64,000 bases of DNA from Podocnemis expansa (Eukaryota > Chordata > Testudines > Podocnemididae), in the NCBI GenBank assembly GCA_007922195.1, contig ML682014.1:4242631-4306630 (forward strand), given 5' to 3'. The notes beneath the pieces were generated by a model. That model made no database searches. It was not told the origin of the DNA and saw only the letters and a program-made list of their open reading frames with translations. This document shows positions 35,901 through 48,489 of the stretch, in pieces. Position 1 is the stretch's first letter; every line of letters begins with the position of its first letter. A program made the position numbers and the translations under genes.

Positions 35901-38900
35901 TATGTTTTCATGTTCAGTGAAAAATTCAGCTGAACTGGATAATAATATCAATTGATATATTTTCATTAAGCTATTTGAAGTTGAAAAAGTCAGTTAATGA
36001 TGCTAATACTTAAAGAACAGATTTAGGTTACTCCCTTGCTGTGTGCAGAGATACAGTCGTTGAACCTCTGAACATTGCTACTTGAACTGTTTCTTGAGAG
36101 AGTGTATGTGGAATCCTTCCATCTACAGTGAAACCATTACTTTCCTGAAAAAGGTGGCATAATGCGTTTAAGGGCATCTAGCAAACAAACATAGAAATGC
36201 CTATAAATAAATAAAATAGATGTATTAAAACCATTAACTTGTATGCAGGATCAATGCTAATGAGACTCTCTAGAGGAGGTGAGAGCACCCTTTATAATAA
36301 ATAACAACAATGCTTTGCACATACATAGACACTCACGAGAGGAACAAATTATTCATAGTGAATAATTTACAAAAAATTTAGCTTCTCTTTTCTGCTTACA
36401 GTCTGAAAGATCAAAATCAATTTACTTTCATTTATTCAAAACATATTTACATTTTTTTCTCCACCCTATGATCTAATAGGAAAAACAGTTCATTCTGGAG
36501 ATAGGATCCTTTACACTTGAACTTCAGCCTGTGTTGTTTAAGCTATGATTGGTAAGATAAGTCATGTAGGACTGTTTCTATCCTCGGGTTGGGTATGTGC
36601 ACAAACATATCCAACACAGCCACTCTCGGTTTCCTGCAATATCTTGTAGGTATGACGAACTTCTTCCACAACATTATGCTGTGATAATAGAAATGATGTG
36701 TAAGCACAAACCAAGAGAATTCATACAAAATTCAAATAAAAGTCCACATTTGTTTTCTGGCATATTCTTGACTGTGTAAATATGGTAAATTCATGGCTAA
36801 AAAACACTATACAAAATTGGGAGAATAAATCATGAAAGCCAGAGGAAGTGGCAGCTTTCATAAAAAGAATCTGCACAGGCAGGATTAAGCCTGTGTCTCA
36901 TGCATGCCAAAAGCTCAGTGAAGATTGTCAAGGAACTTTTGTCCTCTACAGGTGATTGAAAATTTTCTGAAGTGCGCACCCAATGAAATACAAGTGTTTT
37001 GTGAGGAAGTCAATAGATAATTTTTCTATGGCAAAAAACAAAAAAACAATTCAATGAGGAAAAGTTTAATTTCTTATAAATTTATAATATAACATCAAAA
37101 TAGAAGTGCCAAAGCCCAATTGTCTTTGCCAAGCAAATTATTTCAGAAGTTTAATTTCAAAATTTCATTCCAATTTGGAATGAAAGGAAATTTTTAAATA
37201 TTGGAATATTTCACAAAATGCAAATTCTGGTTCCCAGCTAGCTCTATTGTCTGTTCGTGCTTCAGTGTTCCACTCTGTGAAAAGATTAGGTGGAGTTGTT
37301 TCTCTTTCGTCTGCCAATATCTTGCCATCTCAGCTTGAACATAATTTTCTGCCTATTGTCTTGCATAGAGCATTAGATGTGGGCGGTGGTGTCAAAACTA
37401 TTTTACTGCTTGGAGTAAAACTATTGTACATAAATCTCTGACTGTTTTGTTTTCCCCCAGATGTGGTAAGTGTCTGAACAAATATTGAAGTTTTTTTACA
37501 AATGTGCTGTTTATATGTTGCTAATCTGTAAAAATGCAAATCTAAAGCCTAAACAATTAAATCAAATAGACTGATTTAAAAAGTCACAAAATTACCTCCC
37601 CACATGTATATACCCTTTTCACTAGTGTTGCCCAGCTCTATTTTTTTCTTAACATAATAATTAACTGTTAGCTCATCTAATATCTTTACATCCTCCTTCC
37701 ATCTGCTGCCACAAAAATGAACGGCAACATGACGGTGTGTTTTTCTTAGATTTGAGTCTTTTTATAGTTGTCAAGGAGCTCAACAAAACTGAAGAAATGG
37801 AGAGAATAAAGGCTGATTAAAAAGGTAGATGGTATTTGTAACAATATTTTATCTCTGTTTTAAAGCAAAGCAAATGAGCTCCATAAAAACAGCTTGACCT
37901 TTGGGAAGCATAATATTTGTCATATCAAAAGAGAACACTTCCTCCATATGTGTAGTATGCTATGGTATTTAGTGTGTAAGTTTGTCTCCTTTGGATTGAC
38001 TGGCAGGATAAATTGCTTGAAGCACTTTTAAAAAATATAATTCAATAAGTGTTAATCTAATTCAATTTAAAATAGGGAAACCCCCCTGCTTTTTAAAATC
38101 AATTCTGCCATGCTTAGTTACATCATGTAGTAACTTACTGATCAGATAAATCTATTTACTTCAAAGTGTTTCAGAATCTGGATCAATGTAATTGGAGGTT
38201 GGAGTAAATGGAACTACAATCTGAGGATCTGGCTCATAGTTTTAAGCCAAATATTGTACCGAAAAACATTTTCAGTGAAGATGAAAGATTTATGGTTCTT
38301 GGCCCCAGTCAGTTTTTGGAATACACAACTACAGGGCTGACTAAAATATCTAAATACACCTTTATGAAATTACACACTTATAGTAGGGACCCATCACCTG
38401 GTTAAGATTTAATTCAAGTTAAGACTCTTGTTAATAAAAATTTTGTTAAAGTTTATTGCTCTTTTTCAGAATGGGTTTAATTCCTATTTTCTTCCAAGGC
38501 TAAATGTTGAAATTCCATGAAATTACCTGGGCTCAGAATATTTTGCCAGATGCATGTTCACATGAAATTTTACACTCGAGTTCCATGCGTTTAGATCCAT
38601 ACCCAAACTGCTGATTGTTTTGAGGTGGCCCATCACTAATTTGGATGTGACATTTTTGTTGGAGTTGTGTGGGCTACTTTACTAGAGAGTGGATTGGTGC
38701 CTTCTCAATTAATGCAGAGAATGCATCTCTCTATATAGTGTATTGCACTGGTAAACTGAAAAAAATTGTGCCTAATGACTGAATACCAGAGGACTATTCT
38801 ACACTGTCAGTATCTACCATTACTCTGGACAGGGCTCCAATATAGCAATAATATCTGCTGGTTGCAACTGACTGAGCCTCATATGAAATCAAACAGCATA

Positions 38901-39833
38901 AGAATGTGCAGAGCCAGGGACAATGTCAGCTATTATGTGGCAGCTTTTCCTAAGGGGACATACTGACAGACACTCAAAGTTTTGTTTAATATTTCTTATT
39001 GCATTTCTCATAGAGAGACTACCTGTCATGTAGCAATCATTTGTGAAGGAGACAAATAAGTATGAAATGAGAACAGAAGACCCTGAATCTCAAAACTCTT
39101 CGATTTGATAAAGAGTGTCTGTGGATGGTGGTTTTGAATAGCAACAGGCCAAACCACCAGTTACAAAATGGGGCAATAGTGAAACTTGTGTTGGACTGGT
39201 AGCTATATAATGAAATGTCTATATTTCTGATTGGAATCCAGTTAGAAAGGGAAGTATCTCTTCACATACCTTGGGTAGCAACATGGGTGCAGTGTGCCCC
39301 ATAGCAGAAAAGTGTCAAATATCTAGATGTTTAGGGCATTTGGTGGAAGTACTTCAAAGCTACCATGCTTGCTTGAACGGTCATACCAGGGCAAAGAATG
39401 TTCAATGAAACATGATGGGTAAAAATGTGTTCAGAAAATTAATATAGCACAGATTGTGTTCTATTTCTCTGGCAACAAAATGAGCCAAGGAAGAGATTCT
39501 TCCTGAACTACAGAATGGCTGTAAGTTCCAAAGGGATATAGGAAAACTCTAGTTTCACATGATATCTATTGCTAGGAAGTCAGTGCTTCAACTTACTCTT
39601 CATTAGTGAACTCATACAAACTGTGAAAACTGCAACAAGAGTAGGAGTGGTAGAAATACACCCTATGTTCATCTTGACTATTACCTCAAACAAGGTTTGA
39701 ACTGGGACATTCATGGTCCAAAGTCAAGTGAGTGACCAATAGCTTCCCCCCAAATGAACTGTTAGAAATTGAGCTACGCTGGTTTATTAAAAAAAAGTAA
39801 TTCCCTGTGCCAGGGATGTTACTGAATGTTTCA
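35901..39833. other. Unassigned AT-rich stretch
   Basis: No gene identified. An AT-rich, partly self-complementary segment at about 37140-37244 ends in 'ttcccagctagctc' and may belong to the family at 63.53 kb. At 37455-37470, cccccag and gtaagt lie only 5 bases apart, an arrangement too short for an ordinary exon. Confidence 0.45.
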
Positions 39834-40300
39834 TTCAAAAACCAGTAGCTGAGCACTTCAATCTTCCTGATCACTCTATTGATGATTTGCTAATAGCTGT
39901 GCTGAAGCAATTTAATAACACATTAAGGCTTCAAAGAGAAATGGCAGAATTGGAATTTATTTGCAAATTTGACTCTTGTCTCTTCAGGACTAAATAAGGA
40001 CTTTGGATATTTTCTCTCATTACAACAGGTGATTTGACCTCATCTTCCTCTGTGTGCTGTTCACCAGTGTTTGAATCTTAACAACTGCTTTGATTTGCAG
40101 TTACAATTTGACATGACATACACTTCCCTACATTTATTTTCCTCCCATTCTGTAAGTTCCCCCATTTTCAAAGAATCTGATGAAGTGGGATTTTCTCCCA
40201 TGAAAACTTATGCAATAAATAAATGTCTCAATCTTTAAGTGCCACAGGACTCCGTGATTGTTTTGCTGAACTAGACTAACACAGCTACCCCTTTGGAACT
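39834..40300 (+). mobile_element. PLE family 1, sense 3' end with endonuclease C-terminus
   Basis: The frame from 39834 reads IQKPVAEHFNLPDHS, then LLIAVLKQFNNTLRLQRE and ELEFICKFDS. This parallels the last third of the GIY-YIG copy at 46.5 kb, including the Glu of AEH. A stop (taa) follows within a few codons, near 39997. The 3' untranslated region of about 300 bp ends with CTGATGA (40177-40183), a GTGGGA/TCCCAT hairpin, GAAA (40202-40205) and the tail ending 'cccctttggaac'. It is truncated at its 5' side. Confidence 0.85.
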
Positions 40301-43136
40301 TGAATGCTTTTGATCTATTAATCTAAATGAAAATAATTTCTGAATCTCAGAAGAGCTGTTCACTACTGCATACATGTTATACAAATAAAAAAATCACAAA
40401 TTGTTCATCCACTTTCAATTAACATAGGGTCTAATCAAATACATACTGATGTCAGTGTAAGGACTCCCATTGATTTCTATGGGCATTGTATTGTGACCTT
40501 CCATCTCTTAATTTTCTTCATGTTCTAAATGCCTCTTCATCTCTCACCTGAACCCAGCTAAAAGGTTCTTCCTCTAGCCATTTACCTCAACTCGTTGTCT
40601 GTCCTAAATGTACAGTTCTGGAACCTCTCTCCCTAGTCAATGTTTGTAACTCCATGCTTCCAGTTCATCCACTGACCACTGCATCTTTCTGAATCAGGGG
40701 AGGCTTCCAAGATAAAGATCTATGGCTGAAAATGATCTGACAGAATTGTTGAAACTGGGATGGAATGGAGTAAAGAGGAAGCAAAGCAGCTTAGGTGGGA
40801 GCAGTGGATTGGAGTCATTCTTGGAGAAGCAAAAATGTTTGGGAAGTGTGACGGGGAGGTGATTTCTAATGTTGGGGAACTGCATACATGAAATCAGAGA
40901 GAGAGAGAGAAGGATCTGTCTGGGAGAAGGAAAAGGAGGGGCAAAAGATTACGGGGTGTGATGAATAGCACATGGAAGTGTCAGAGAGATGCAGTGGTCA
41001 GCAAAGGAACAGGAAGCATGAGAAGAAACAAGAAGGGAGGAGAAATATATCAAAAAAGTTTGGGTAGGCAGCCAGACATTTTAGGATTAATCATAACTGA
41101 TCCAAACCTCTAAACCACTGGAGGCTCACCCATCACTAATCTTGGCCTCTTCCTTTAAAAAAAGTAACCAAATATAATCAATTACAGGGCTCTGGGATAC
41201 ATGGAACATAATTCAATATAACCGTAACATGATACAGTTGCAGTGGAATGGCCTATATTTCGACTATAGTAGCAATCAGTTCTTTTTCCTACATGTCACA
41301 GCTTATTGTAATTTATTATCTGAAAATTTCTAATTAAAACCATGTGCTGCACTTTTTTTGGGTACACACAAGGGGATATAGGATTTCCATAAACTTGGCG
41401 AATTATGAACTCATCTATCTCTCCACTAGCTTGTGGCCCAACTGCTTGTAATGAGAAGACAATTCTAAGACTGATCTTTACACTCTATCACTCTAAATTG
41501 CTCCTGTCCTCCGATGGCCTGTAAAATATAAAACTAAACCACTTAGTCTGAAATAAGCTAAAATGAGTGCTATAGTTCAGGAGAGAGTGATTATATTCTT
41601 TTAATTAATGCAAGTTCATCACACAGTAACTCATTTGAATTTTTAAGGCTTCAAAGGTACATTTTGGGTCAGATCCTGGTCCTTGATACAGGACTTTTGT
41701 GACACTGCACTGGTGCAAAGGATCTGTAAAGCTATCTTAACTGAGCAGCAGAGGATTCTTCTAGTCTGGATGAATCCCCGGGAATATGCAGCCGATTTAA
41801 CTAGTTCTGTGCCATCCTTCCCTGCCAAAGACTCTAAGGCAGTGGGCACAAAGGGACGCTGCTCCACAGAGGATATTGCTTTACTCTGCCAATCGTCTTC
41901 CTGGCTAACTGATCCTGGAGGACTGGGATGAACTGATACAATTTACAGCCACCTTAATTTGCACTGCTAGTTCAACTCTCCCTCCCCACTCCCAAGTTAG
42001 TAGAATACAGCCCTTCCTTGCCCTCTGGGTCCTGTTCAGAATATATTTCAGGTAGGCCCAAGAGCTGGCCCCTCTATACATATAGTACTGAAGAAGCATT
42101 AAAAAAACAAAACACAACACAACACATACACACCTCTTTCAGGAGGGATGAAAGGTCTGTAAGTCAGTTTTTGGTACTATATACAGATCCAGGCAGATTT
42201 TCTATATTAAACAGGTTGGACTGACAGTTCAGCTAATTGAACTTCTGGTTGGTTTCTTGTCACCTACAGCTGTACTCAGATTCTGGAGCTGTGACTTTAT
42301 GTGAGATCCTAATAATCTGAATATGAAGCCGCTATATATGACAGTGCAGAACATAGATACTAAGAAATAAAGTTTAGATGTGATGATTCAAAGCAGTTTA
42401 ATTCATCGTTGTGATTACTTCCATCCTTGGACAGCTTTCTAATAGGCATCTCAATAAAGACAGACCGTACAATGAGGTCATTTTTAACAGTGTCTGTTTA
42501 AAAAAACCACACAAAAAGAGAACATAGCCCTAAAAGTATTATATGCCTACCTTCACAATACATAAGGAGGGTGATTTGCTCAGCTGTGTTAATAAATAGC
42601 ATAGCTCTGCTAATGCCAGTGGAGCTCCACAGCTAAGCATGTGGTCCACCGGTTGCAGTGGAACTATACAGATTTAGTGAACTGAGGATATGATCCAGGT
42701 TCTGTTACTAAATGTCAGGTGCTAATGAGGGCACCAGTTTCACTCAGAGAGACATACATCCCTGCACATCCCCACACATCCCTAGAAAAGTTTGAATGTT
42801 CAAAGACAGAAATCACATGCTTGCCTAATGGTTCACCTGCATGTGAAATTACTGAACTTCCATACACAAATGCAAAGCAAAAATACATTAGTTCTGTCTT
42901 TTCCATTGTTGGGCCTTATGAAGATTAATCTTGGCACAGCAGTTATTCCTGGCATGTAATTTCATTTTCTCTTAAAATCAGGGATTAAGGAAAGCCAGAA
43001 TGCACCGGAACACCATTCTGAGGTCTGCCATTTTTAAGGGCCATCATTCCAGGGCCCCTAAAAATAGAAAAATGGAGTGGAATGCTGCGTTCTTGCATAT
43101 TTCCTCTGCACAGTTTTAAAAAGGTCCCAGCCTAGA
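40301..43136. other. Unassigned stretch
   Basis: No gene recognised. Contains 'gatgtcagtgtaaggactcc' near 40450 (fragment of the SAGTCAATGGGA-type repeat family) and a (GA)n of about 14 bases near 40898. The paired opposite-strand frames at 41643-42120 and 42715-42928 are shadows of each other. Confidence 0.45.
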
Positions 43137-43250
43137 GGAAGCTCCCTGCTGAGCAGAAGACTGTGTCTTCTGGCTGGTAGGGAGCTTCCCCCAGGCTGAG
43201 AGTTTTTAAAACGTGTACCCTGAGCATGCTCTGACTGAGCATGCTCAGGG
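43137..43250. repeat. Cluster of perfect inverted repeats
   Basis: Three hairpins are visible. ggaagctccct (43137-43147) pairs with agggagcttcc (43179-43189). Inside it, cagaagac (43154-43161) pairs with gtcttctg (43165-43172) across a 3-base loop. To the right, ccctgagcatgctc (43218-43231) pairs perfectly with gagcatgctcaggg (43237-43250) across a 5-base loop. No element ends were recognised around the cluster. Confidence 0.85.
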
Positions 43251-43760
43251 CAGGTGGAGGAACAGCTTGTGACCTGGCTGGTCTGCTCTGGTGGGTAGGT
43301 AAGGGGACTCCAGCGGGGGACAGTTGGGCCAGCTTGGGGGCCCGCTGTGACCTGCGGTTTCTTGGCCTGGCTTGGGGCTTGGCCGGTGGTGCAGCCAATG
43401 GCTGGATCAGATCCTGGACCAGATTAGGTAGGGCTGTGAGGGCGGGTGGGGATAGAGGGGGAAACACAGTTGGGGGTGGTGCCCATGTGCCCCGAATGTT
43501 TTTTGGCGCAGTAACGCCACTGGCTGAAGGTGGGAGTGGAGTGGGGGGTGTAGTGATATGCTTGTAGAAGGTTGTGAATTTAGAGACACTGCCTAGCATG
43601 GGCCAGTGTTGTGTAAATTGAGAGACGTGCCCCAGAGAAGAGCTAACATGGCTGCTCCCAGGTACACACCTGGATACCTGTCTGTATGATTAAAGTTCTG
43701 TTCCTTACTCATTCAGTAATATCTTTAATAAACCCTCAAGATCATTACAGGGGGAATGGG
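43251..43760. other. G-rich stretch, possible LTR remnant
   Basis: A G-rich segment is followed by 'gtgtaaattgagagacgtgc' and then 'taatatctttaataaaccct', ending 'gatcattaca'. A poly(A) signal shortly before a CA end is LTR-like, but no matching TG start or duplication was found. The 155-codon minus-strand frame at 43132-43599 is composition-driven and not accepted as a gene. Confidence 0.3.
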
Positions 43761-43875
43761 GACAAGGGGACTGAAGGGGGCTGGGAGGTGTGGAGGGGGT
43801 TAGGGGTAGGGTCAGGAGGGCTGGAGTGGGGATTTGAGGGCAGGAAGCTTAGGGAATGGGGATGGGGGCTGAGAT
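43749..43875 (+). repeat. G-run tract with G-quadruplex potential
   Basis: Consecutive runs GGGGG-AAT-GGGG-ACAA-GGGG-ACTGAA-GGGGG satisfy the usual four-run, short-loop pattern. More G runs follow (GGGGGTTAGGGG, TGGGGATGGGGG). Confidence 0.8.
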
Positions 43876-44308
43876 GGACATGAGGAAAGAGGGGTGTAAT
43901 GTGGGCACTAGTGGACAAGATTGGGGTGATGTGGATTTGAGACTGTGCTTCATAGATGAGGAAAGACCTGGGGGCTCAAAAATGCCTGCCTGGGCTGGGG
44001 CCTGCACATGCATGAAGGGGGCCTGGGAAATACAGGAAGGGGGCCTAGAGATTAGGAGGGTTCCGGTGCCCACCAAATTATACTTCAACCACTGCTTACA
44101 ATTTTCCTTGGCACCAAGACTGAGTATTAGTTTGGTTGTACTCTGATAAGTAACTACAAATGACATCATGATATTCCATTTTTATTGCTTTAGGTGAAAG
44201 TGTTCTCAATGTACATGTTCTGTTTTCTTTAACTAGCAGCCCTGCAAAATCAAATTTGGATCCAAAAATTGTTTAATTTTGATGATGTGTAAAAAGAAAA
44301 TCAGTCCC

Positions 44309-44352
44309 TTTTGAAATATTCTCATTTGTACTTTGAAATATTCTCATTTGTA
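44309..44352. repeat. 22-bp tandem duplication
   Basis: 'tttgaaatattctcatttgt' occurs twice in immediate succession with a 22-bp period and almost no divergence, so the duplication is recent compared with the surrounding repeats. Confidence 0.9.
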
Positions 44353-45306
44353 CTTCAATTACCCATACAGTACACCTCAGAAGCATCAGAATTACTTGAT
44401 AATGGTATGTGAGAATGAAAGAAACCAATCTGACTTCTGTGTGTCAGGTAGAATTGGTATGACAGGCAGGAAAACAGACTGAGGAAATCTGATATGAAAT
44501 CACTGAGAAACAAACAGGAAACCAAAAAGCCATTTGCAGCCACTTTTCAGACAGAGATTAGCCACAGAGAAAAACAATTAAAAGGGATGGAGAGTTTGGT
44601 ATTTTTATCTTTCAGGATTAAGCAGTTTCATTGTATGGCATCTTCATAATCTTAACGCAGAAAATATGGGAGTGATTGGCTCTCAATAAAAGGCTCACTG
44701 AAGTTTCTTCTCAACCTTTCCTATTTCATAGCTCACCAGAAATGGCAAGATAAGATATAGAGAAGAATCAGAAAGGCTCTGCTGCAGACAGATACCTGGA
44801 AGTGACATACATCATTACAGGGTTATAGTCTTCTACCAATATATATATATTTTTAAATATCTTTGGGGTCTTAGCTATCCAATTCCCAGTAACCTCAATG
44901 GGTTCCACATGCTTATCTCTGTGTATTGCTTTGAAAATATGCAAGGACTAAGGATTAACAACCCCATGTTCGTCCTGTCTGACCTGTGTGATAGGATGAT
45001 CTCTAATAGACCTTTATGTCATTTCTGAATTGCTTTCCTCATTATAAACAGTATGATTTATTTGGAGTAAGGGTTTTACACTTTGTGTTGGGAGCTGCTG
45101 CTGAAGTTCAATGACTCACTGGCAATGCTGAGGGCTGGGGGGGGGGAGTCTAAATTTCTGCACATACTGCACTGATAAATTAATGTACCTTGATATGTTC
45201 CAAAAATCTTTGCTAGTGTACTCCAATTCCAGTTTCACAAAAACACTCCACTAACCCATCTCACACAACAGCATGTATCTTTGTTAGGAGATCCTTACAC
45301 CAAAAC

Positions 45307-45749
45307 TGGCTATGTCTACCCTGAGCATTTCGATTTGAATTACTGAAGTCAAATTGACCAAATTTGAATCTAAGTCGAATTCAGTCAGTTCCCATTGACA
45401 TGGCCACACTAGAAAATCCAATTCGAATTGGCATGTCCATGAACAGGACTTGCTAGTTCGAATTCAGTAGGGGGTGCTATTGTATAAGGAAAAATCAAGC
45501 TGTGGCTAATTCAAACTAACAGTGAATTTGAATTGACATGGCCCTCCTATGTCAATTCAAATTACTCACTTCGAATTGACCCTGACTTCAATGGAAAAGC
45601 AGGTTTAACCAATTCGAACTCTGCTTTCCTCAGTTCAAACTGAGGAGTGCCTCAGTTCGAATTAAGGAAAGCTGGCATGTCCGTGCACTTATTTGAATTC
45701 GAATTGATGACAAACAATTTGAATTCACATGTAAGTGTAGATATAGCCA
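45307..45749. mobile_element. MITE with TGGCTATGTCTAC ends and TTCGAATT motifs
   Basis: Left end tggctatgtctaccct; right end gtgtagatatagcca, matching as inverted repeats at most positions. The 443-bp interior repeats attcgaatt/aattcgaa-like words many times on both strands (cagttcgaattaagg, atttgaattcgaattgatg), so the whole element can fold on itself. It belongs to the general class of MITEs in turtles and crocodilians that begin with a GGC-TGTCTACAC-like end. No transposase. Confidence 0.75.
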
Positions 45750-46384
45750 CTCCTTCTAAGTGTGGTGACAGTTGCCATTTTCATAACACAACATTTCCAC
45801 ACACAAGAGTAGGTTAAGGAGGTGATGTTGGATATTATCTTGACATTATTTTAAATGTGTTTGAACAAAGAGCTCCAAGTGACTGCTAGGTATGACAGGG
45901 AAGGCTAGACAGACATTAAAGAAACTGTTTTCTGCTGCAGGTCTAACAGCAAAGATATGTACAAATTTCAGATACTCCTAATAATGGGAAAATATAGAGC
46001 TCTGTGCTTGCCTGAATTTTGAAATGTGTAAATTACAAAAAGAAAAGCCATGTTGCACTTCTAGTGAGACAACTTGACTGTGGTTAGACGTATTCTTTCA
46101 CCTTTTTTCATATTCACCTTTCATTGGATTGCATGTTGAGGCCTGCATTCAGAAGGGAGCAGCAATATTATTTTAAGGTTATTGATTCTAAAGATGGCAA
46201 GGGAGAAATTCTAGGTCATTATGCTACAAGTACCTAAAGTGAGAAACCTGTCATAAGGAAACAGGATTCTTCAGTATGTGAGATAGATTGGAGACTGATG
46301 GAAGGAGAGAGAGAAAGAAAGAGAGCTTGTGTATTAAAGTTAAAGATGCCGTGTGGAACTGCACTGCTCAAGCCAATGACTCAT

Positions 46385-47335
46385 CCAACAGGCCCAGGTG
46401 TATAAATCAAAATTCCTTAAAAGCAGCTGTTGACTAATTCCAGATGTTTTCACTGGGGAACTGCATAGAGAGGAAGGTGAGGTCAAATCACTTTTTTGTA
46501 ATGAGAAAAAAAAATCTGTAGTCCCTATTTAACCCTGGTGTCAAATCTGCATATGAATTCCAGTTCTGTAGTTTCTCTTTGAAGCTTTGATTTGGAATCC
46601 ATTTGTTTGAGCACAGCTTTTAACAAATCTTTGGTGGAGTGAGCAGGGAGATTTAAGTGCTCCCCTATTGGTTTTTGAATATTGTGATTTCTGATATCAG
46701 ACTTGTGTCCATTTATTCTTTTGAGCAGAGACTGTCCTGTTTGTCCAATGTATAAGGCAGAGGGGCATTTCTGACACATGATGGCATAAATCACATTGGT
46801 GGGTGAGCCGGTGAATGAATCCTTGATGGAGTAGCTGGCTTGATTAGGTTCTGTGATGGTAAGTTTTGTGCAGATATGTGGGCAAAGTTGGCAATGTGGT
46901 TTGTTGCAGGGATATGTGCCTGCTCTAATACTTCTGTAGTCTGGTCTGTAGTTGCTGGTATCTGCTTAAGTTTTGGGAGACAGCCCCCCAAAACTTGAAA
47001 GAGTGAGGGATTGTCTTGTAGAATAGGGTGTAGATCCTTGATGATGTGCTGTAGAGGTTTGACTTGGAGGTTGTAGGTGATCACCTGTTTTTTTTCCTTG
47101 TTAAGCTTGTCTAGTAGTGGACTTCTGAGTACCTGTCTAGCTCTGTCAATCTGTTTCTTCACTTCTGCAGGCAGGTATTGTAGTTTTAACAATGCTTGAT
47201 AGAGATCCTGAAGGGGTCTGTCTCTGTCTCTGTCTGAGTGATCAGAGCAAATGTGATTATATCTTAGGGCTTGGCTGTAGACAATGGATTATGTGGTATG
47301 TCTTGGATGAAAGCTTGAGGAACATAAGTAACTTT
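46385..47335 (-). mobile_element. PLE family 1, antisense copy: RT end, linker, endonuclease
   Basis: Read on the minus strand from the right: a reverse-transcriptase C-terminal remnant (SIVYSQALRYNHICSD), a linker (PLQHIIKDLHPILQDNPSLF), a Cys/His cluster (CNKPHCQLCPH) and the GIY-YIG domain, then part of the 3' untranslated region sharing 'gtgatttgacctca' with the copy at 40.0 kb. The terminal hairpin repeat is absent. At least one frameshift, near 46.96 kb, separates linker and endonuclease. This is the longest coding PLE remnant in the window. Confidence 0.85.
46525..46924 (-). pseudogene. GIY-YIG endonuclease segment of a PLE
   Basis: The frame is open from the Cys/His motif (about 46910) to a stop at 46525. 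It contains VIYAIMCQKC, then YIGQTG about ten residues later (the two halves of the GIY-YIG signature), a KRINGHK segment supplying the conserved Arg and His, and GEHLNLP supplying the catalytic-type Glu. It closes with ELEFICRFDT. In PLEs this nuclease nicks target DNA to prime reverse transcription. Key residues look preserved, but the upstream frame is shifted, there is no start codon, and the promoter and RT core are lost, so the copy is dead as an element. Confidence 0.85.
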
Positions 47336-47804
47336 GGTAAATTTGCCAGTCCTAATTTTTAGCAATGGCAGGTGTTTGGGGTGACTCAGTTTTTGGGGGC
47401 TCCAACTTGGCACTCCTGAAAGTATTCTAATTTTCAGATGGTTGAAGCTCAGCACTTTCAGAAGTCAGAAGATGTGCACCCTCACCTGAAGGACCAAATT
47501 TACTTGTCACTTTTGAAAATGTGGAGCATCATCACCTAGTACCCATGCTCTAAAGCATATGTGGAATAACTTGTTAATAAGCAACAGTTTTCCTTAACAA
47601 ACTGATCTGGGTTTAGGCAGCCAAGAAACCAGACAAATTCAAGTGCTTTTGAAGTCAACAAGAATTATGCCATTTACTTCAACAGAGCAAAGAATTCATC
47701 CCAAGTATATTCACTTGCTGTGACTATCACTAGCAGGACTCCTGAGTAAGCACTCATTATTACTGCTAAAGATATGCTAAATGATTGTTAAACACACATC
47801 AAAA

Positions 47805-47985
47805 CTATGGCTACCCTACAGTTCAAACTCACATAAATTAGCCACCACTCTGAGCGACATAACATGACAACTTGAGTACCAGTGTGGACGGTGCTATGTT
47901 GGGAAGAGCTCTCTCCCCTGTCAGCTTAGAGAAGCTACTGTAGAGAATTTACAGGGGCGAAACTGCTTCAATGTAGTCATAATCT
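47805..47985. mobile_element. MITE fragment with CTATGGCTACCCTACA end
   Basis: Left end ctatggctaccctacag; right end caatgtagtcataat, a loose inverted match. The inside reads 'gagcgacataacatgacaac', 'gtgtggacggtgctatgttg' and 'gagagctctctcccctgtca' style motifs, typical of a dispersed reptile MITE I recognise by layout. Diverged, no coding capacity. Confidence 0.55.
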
Positions 47986-48489
47986 TAGAAGCAGTCTTTA
48001 AAGTCTTTTGGCGCATTCAAAGCAAGTGCAGTGCTATGGGCAGCTACAGCTCCCAGGACTCATTAACTTCTCCCCTCTCACTGAGAGCTAATGAAACTAC
48101 TCATGAAATAAGTTACTGCTCAGTGTGAGAAGGTGGCGATATCAGGCCTTGAAACTACACAGAAACCATACCATCTAGCTTGATTGCATTAATTGTCTCT
48201 TTCTGCGTTTCCTGTCTGATCTCATTCTCATCTGAAACTGTCTTTTTCTGTCTGGAGAGTCAGGATATACATGTCTATTAATTACTTTGTACAGAGAGAT
48301 TGTTCACACATTTAAACAGTTAACATTCATTCTTATTTATCTTTGGGAAGTTCAGCACCAGTCCAAGTGCTTTCTTGCTGGTTATCTGTCTGGTACGGAA
48401 GCTAATTCCTAACACCCTGTCCCCCCACCCAGTCTCCGGTTCTGAACACAGTATGTTTCATATCACCTTTACATTTATCACTCACCCCC

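Noticed and set aside
37455..37470. Acceptor and donor only 5 bases apart, resembling a recursive splice site
   Set aside because: True recursive sites have AG directly abutting GT, and there is no transcript evidence that an intron spans here.
43132..43599. Minus-strand ORF of 155 codons, proline-rich
   Set aside because: Composition effect of a G-rich plus strand with an overlapping 108-codon frame on the other strand; no domain or splice support.
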